From Pseudomonadota bacterium (GTDB taxonomy: Bacteria; Bdellovibrionota_C; UBA2361; OMIW01), in assembly GCA_900299205.1 (NCBI GenBank), contig OMIW01000150.1, positions 1-8,569 on the forward strand: a stretch of DNA of 8,569 nucleotides, read 5' to 3'. How positions within the stretch are numbered: the stretch's first letter is position 1; every line of letters starts with the position of its first letter. Shown here piece after piece: positions 6,937-8,569 of the stretch. The position numbers were made by a program, and so were the translations under genes. The notes beneath the pieces were generated by a model that saw nothing but the letters and a program-made list of their open reading frames with translations, searched no databases and had not been told where the DNA came from.

Positions 6937-7824
6937 TTACTCCCCCCGCGTAACAGAGAAGGACGAGGGCAGCGCATCGGCTTTCACCCATACCCCGTCT
7001 CGAAGAGCGAACTGTCGAGAATCTCCTTTGACGGAGATAAATCCCGATATCTTCCCTCCGTCCACTACAGCCTTTGGTGATCGCTTCAGTCTGTCGGCAG
7101 CAATAACCGGGTCAGTCCACGATTCGATGTCCTCGCCGTTACGAAGTGCAAATGCAATCTTGCCGAGGGGGATCGCCATGTTAATTGAGAGACACTGCTC
7201 CTGAGTGACGAGGATAGTCACGGTACTGGGGACCATCGGTGCATCGCCGGATCCCACGGGCGCGGTTGAACGCTCTGCTGATAGCACCCGTACTCGCTCC
7301 GCTATCACCGAGGTTTGGGCGGGGGTCACCAGCAGCACGTCAACCACCGCACCCGAGCCAGCCCACCCCTCAACCGCGCTCGTCGCATCTACCCGTAGTG
7401 TCATTGCCCGCATCGCGGGGGGGATCTGCTTTTCGATCGGATTGGTTCGAGGATCGGTGAAGGAGAAGTTCTCACGGAAGAGTGGCAGGTGCGCGGGAAG
7501 CTGAGCTATCGCCACGGCTCCTGAAAGCGAGTTGATATCGGTCACTGCATTCCCTGGAACCTGATGCTTAGGATACCGGATTCGTTGAAACATTATCTTC
7601 CCGACAGCGGTTCCCGCTGGAACCGGTTCAGTCGGTACCGGTAGTTCAACTGAATCGTACTCAGCGACGGTTATCGTCCGGGCAACTTTGGGTGGGGGGG
7701 CTCGGAGATGCTGCACCGCGAGCGGGGCCATCCCGACCACGCCTCCGAGAATGAACACCCACACGAACCCACTTTTTCCGCGAGATGGGCTCTTTCCCTT
7801 CGAGGAACTGACACGTCTAGCCAT
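6937..7824 (-). CDS. cpaB: Flp pilus assembly protein CpaB/RcpC
   Basis: This 295-residue protein has a basic Ser/Lys/Arg-rich N-terminus (1-19) and one membrane helix (about 20-37), so the bulk is periplasmic. Residues about 60-125 form an SAF domain (VPTEPVPAGTAVGKIMF through ALPAHLP-like LPAHLPLFRENF). Residues about 134-230 match the RcpC domain (IPPAMRAMTLRVDATSA, GSGAVVDVLLVTP, ERVRVLSAE, then a late strand IAFALRNGED). In Tad systems CpaB/RcpC is associated with the outer-membrane channel and helps export or stabilise the pilus. The site AAGGCGG lies about nine bases before the ATG. The gene follows the pilin after 67 bases and precedes cpaF in the usual order. Its TAA is in the same frame as cpaF, with 25 sense codons between them. 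Confidence 0.9.
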   Translation of the reverse strand: MARRVSSSKGKSPSRGKSGFVWVFILGGVVGMAPLAVQHLRAPPPKVARTITVAEYDSVELPVPTEPVPAGTAVGKIMFQRIRYPKHQVPGNAVTDINSLSGAVAIAQLPAHLPLFRENFSFTDPRTNPIEKQIPPAMRAMTLRVDATSAVEGWAGSGAVVDVLLVTPAQTSVIAERVRVLSAERSTAPVGSGDAPMVPSTVTILVTQEQCLSINMAIPLGKIAFALRNGEDIESWTDPVIAADRLKRSPKAVVDGGKISGFISVKGDSRQFALRDGVWVKADALPSSFSVTRGE

Positions 7825-7891
7825 GACTCTCTACCGCCTTTACACCGAGCACGTGTTCGTTAGGGGATAAGTATTTCGATTTATGCGAATC
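7825..7891 (-). other. Pilin-cpaB intergenic region
   Basis: These 67 bases separate the pilin stop from the cpaB start. They hold the near-palindrome at 7846-7859 and the cpaB ribosome site. There is no T-run after the palindrome on the minus strand, so it does not look like a terminator, and read-through from pilin into cpaB is expected. Confidence 0.5.
7846..7859. repeat. 14-base near-palindrome with CACGTG core
   Basis: The plus strand reads CGAGCACGTGTTCG, in which six of seven base pairs are symmetric around CACGTG. It sits 22 to 35 bases before the cpaB ATG. It could be a dimeric regulator site or an RNA stem with too small a loop to fold well. The symmetry is observed; any role is unknown. 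Confidence 0.35.
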
Positions 7892-8110
7892 TTAATCCGG
7901 TGCCTTTGAATCAAGCTCGGTCGCTCTTCGGTTCGCAAAATTAGCGATACTGGTAAGCAATCCTTCGAGGCTTCCCCCGACGGCTCGTAACCCCACATAC
8001 AAGACCCCCATCAAAAGGGCCGCACCGGCGGCGTATTCGAGGAGTGTGTATCCCGACTCCCGTCGATTTCTTCGAAGAGCGATCCGTTTTTTAGTTGTCT
8101 CAGGTTCCAT
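7892..8110 (-). CDS. flp: Flp/Fap-type major pilin precursor
   Basis: This 72-residue prepilin has a 20-residue basic leader ending in Gly20 and then YTLLEYAAGAALLMGVLYVG. Glu25 and Tyr26 are residues 5 and 6 of the mature chain, which is the defining Flp motif cut by a TadV/CpaA-type prepilin peptidase after Gly20. The mature pilin would be 52 residues, a usual Flp size. The hydrophobic helix covers about 23-45 and is followed by GGSLEGLLTSIANF, like the GSLSGLF segment of Flp proteins. The soluble tail is short and charged (RRATELDSKAPD). A TAAGGAG ribosome site six bases upstream is the best in the window, as expected for the most abundant subunit. No second flp copy is seen here. Location before cpaB-cpaF-tadB-tadC is the standard arrangement. 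Confidence 0.92.
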   Translation of the reverse strand: MEPETTKKRIALRRNRRESGYTLLEYAAGAALLMGVLYVGLRAVGGSLEGLLTSIANFANRRATELDSKAPD

Positions 8111-8167
8111 CTATTTCTCCTTACTTAAAGTGGTTTTTTTTAGAAATCGTCCAGGTTTTTTAAGGCT
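8111..8167 (-). promoter_or_regulatory. Pilin leader region with two spaced A-tracts
   Basis: The 57 bases between the upstream stop and the pilin start are A-rich on the minus strand, with an 8-A run (8134-8141) and a 6-A run (8156-8161) whose centres are 21 bases apart, about two helical turns. This is where a pilin promoter or curved DNA would be expected, but no clear -35/-10 or -24/-12 element can be read. No hairpin precedes the runs, so I do not call a terminator on either strand. Confidence 0.3.
8117..8123 (-). promoter_or_regulatory. Strong ribosome binding site of the pilin
   Basis: The minus strand reads TAAGGAG six bases before ATG at 8110. It is the longest anti-16S match in the window and fits high pilin output. 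Confidence 0.75.
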
Positions 8168-8569
8168 TTATGTCGGCTTAGGCAGCGGCTGAGATCGAGG
8201 CTTATTGGCTCCCATGCCCGGCGAGGGGAGCTGTTTGGGTCCTGACGGGGGAATATATGAAAGCGCGGGTATCGCAGCGATATCACGGGTACTCGATATG
8301 CTGCGTCTCGTTAGCGAGAGTATCTCGCTAATTCGCCGAAACCCGGTGGTGTTGGCGAGCGTTTTACTGCGCGGGTCTCCATCAAGAAGCTCTACCGTCG
8401 CTGACGTGAGTGCTCGTCGTGTCCTCCTGCATCCGATAGACACCGGTGTTGAAAAACTACCGGGCCAATACGCGACCGGCCGTGAATAGGGAATCGCCAG
8501 GGAGCACCACTGTTCATCGGAAGCTCCAGTCATCTTTGAGAGCTCTGACCTGAGAAGGGATGAGGGAAG
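8168..8569 (-). CDS. Partial protein of unknown function, C-terminal part, upstream of the pilin
   Basis: The frame is open from the window edge to TAA at 8168, giving 133 visible residues. An ATG at 8533 exists, but no good ribosome site precedes it and the frame stays open upstream, so the gene probably begins outside. I do not recognise it. Two cysteines 25 residues apart flank an aromatic/Pro-rich part (IPYSRPVAYWPGSF), which would suit a disulfide in an exported protein. The middle is basic and Ser/Thr-rich (SEILSLTRRSISSTRDI), and the last 40 residues are rich in Pro, Lys and Ser. There is no membrane helix in the visible part. Same strand and short spacing to the pilin suggest it may belong to the pilus operon, for example as a minor component, but this is not shown. 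A plus-strand frame overlaps it, so coding status is likely but not certain. Confidence 0.55.
   Translation of the reverse strand, partial: LPSSLLRSELSKMTGASDEQWCSLAIPYSRPVAYWPGSFSTPVSIGCRRTRRALTSATVELLDGDPRSKTLANTTGFRRISEILSLTRRSISSTRDIAAIPALSYIPPSGPKQLPSPGMGANKPRSQPLPKPT

Noticed and set aside
6740-7204. Plus-strand open frame of 154 codons
   Set aside because: It lies antisense across the end of cpaB and the start of cpaF, both clear family members, and its translation shows no recognisable domain or ribosome site.
8120-8141. T-run on the plus strand as an intrinsic terminator
   Set aside because: No stable GC-rich hairpin precedes it, and no plus-strand gene ends there.
8205-8489. Plus-strand open frame of 94 codons at the right end
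   Set aside because: It opposes the open minus-strand frame; its N-terminus has no ribosome site and all other genes are on the minus strand. Not fully excluded.
1-8569. CRISPR array, tRNA, rRNA, insertion sequence or prophage parts
   Set aside because: No regularly spaced direct repeats, cloverleaf-like segments, transposase-like proteins or terminal inverted repeats were found by eye.

Overview
This window is most of a Tad/Flp (tight adherence) pilus assembly operon of a bacterium with intermediate GC content. Every gene I can support lies on the minus strand, so transcription runs from high to low coordinates. I could not assign a species. Shine-Dalgarno motifs of the AAGGAG type precede most genes. 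The gene set is typical of diderm bacteria, but no secretin is visible, so a Gram-negative host is inferred and not shown.

Layout in transcription order. At the right edge is the C-terminal part of an unrecognised protein (8168-8569, open through the edge). Next come a small Flp-type pilin with a prepilin-peptidase site (7892-8110) and CpaB/RcpC with an SAF domain (6937-7824). These are followed by the assembly ATPase CpaF/TadA (5473-6861), the two inner-membrane platform proteins TadB (4802-5476) and TadC (3945-4805), a TadG-like protein with a VWA-like segment (2563-3948) and a TadE-like pseudopilin (1850-2566). Then comes a protein joining a region that resembles the N-terminus of GspE/PilB to a complete CheY-like receiver (651-1853). 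Last is a reading frame entering the window edge (1-649). It has an N-terminal membrane segment and ends, at the edge, in a sequence resembling a histidine-kinase H-box. From cpaF to the receiver gene each stop codon overlaps the next start by four bases, and the last junction has a one-base gap, so translation is probably coupled throughout.

Working together: the pilin would be cleaved by a prepilin peptidase not seen here. CpaF, TadB and TadC would drive polymerisation, TadE and TadG would act as minor or tip components, and CpaB would support the outer channel. The receiver protein and the possible kinase behind it look like a dedicated control module at the end of the operon. No TadZ/CpaE, secretin, TadV/CpaA peptidase or TadD is in the window.

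The most unusual points are the GspE-N-like/receiver fusion and its possible partner kinase, the four-codon minicistron that overlaps the cpaF start, a TadB without N-terminal membrane helices, and a TadG with an incomplete MIDAS motif. I saw no RNA gene, CRISPR array, insertion sequence, convincing promoter or intrinsic terminator.
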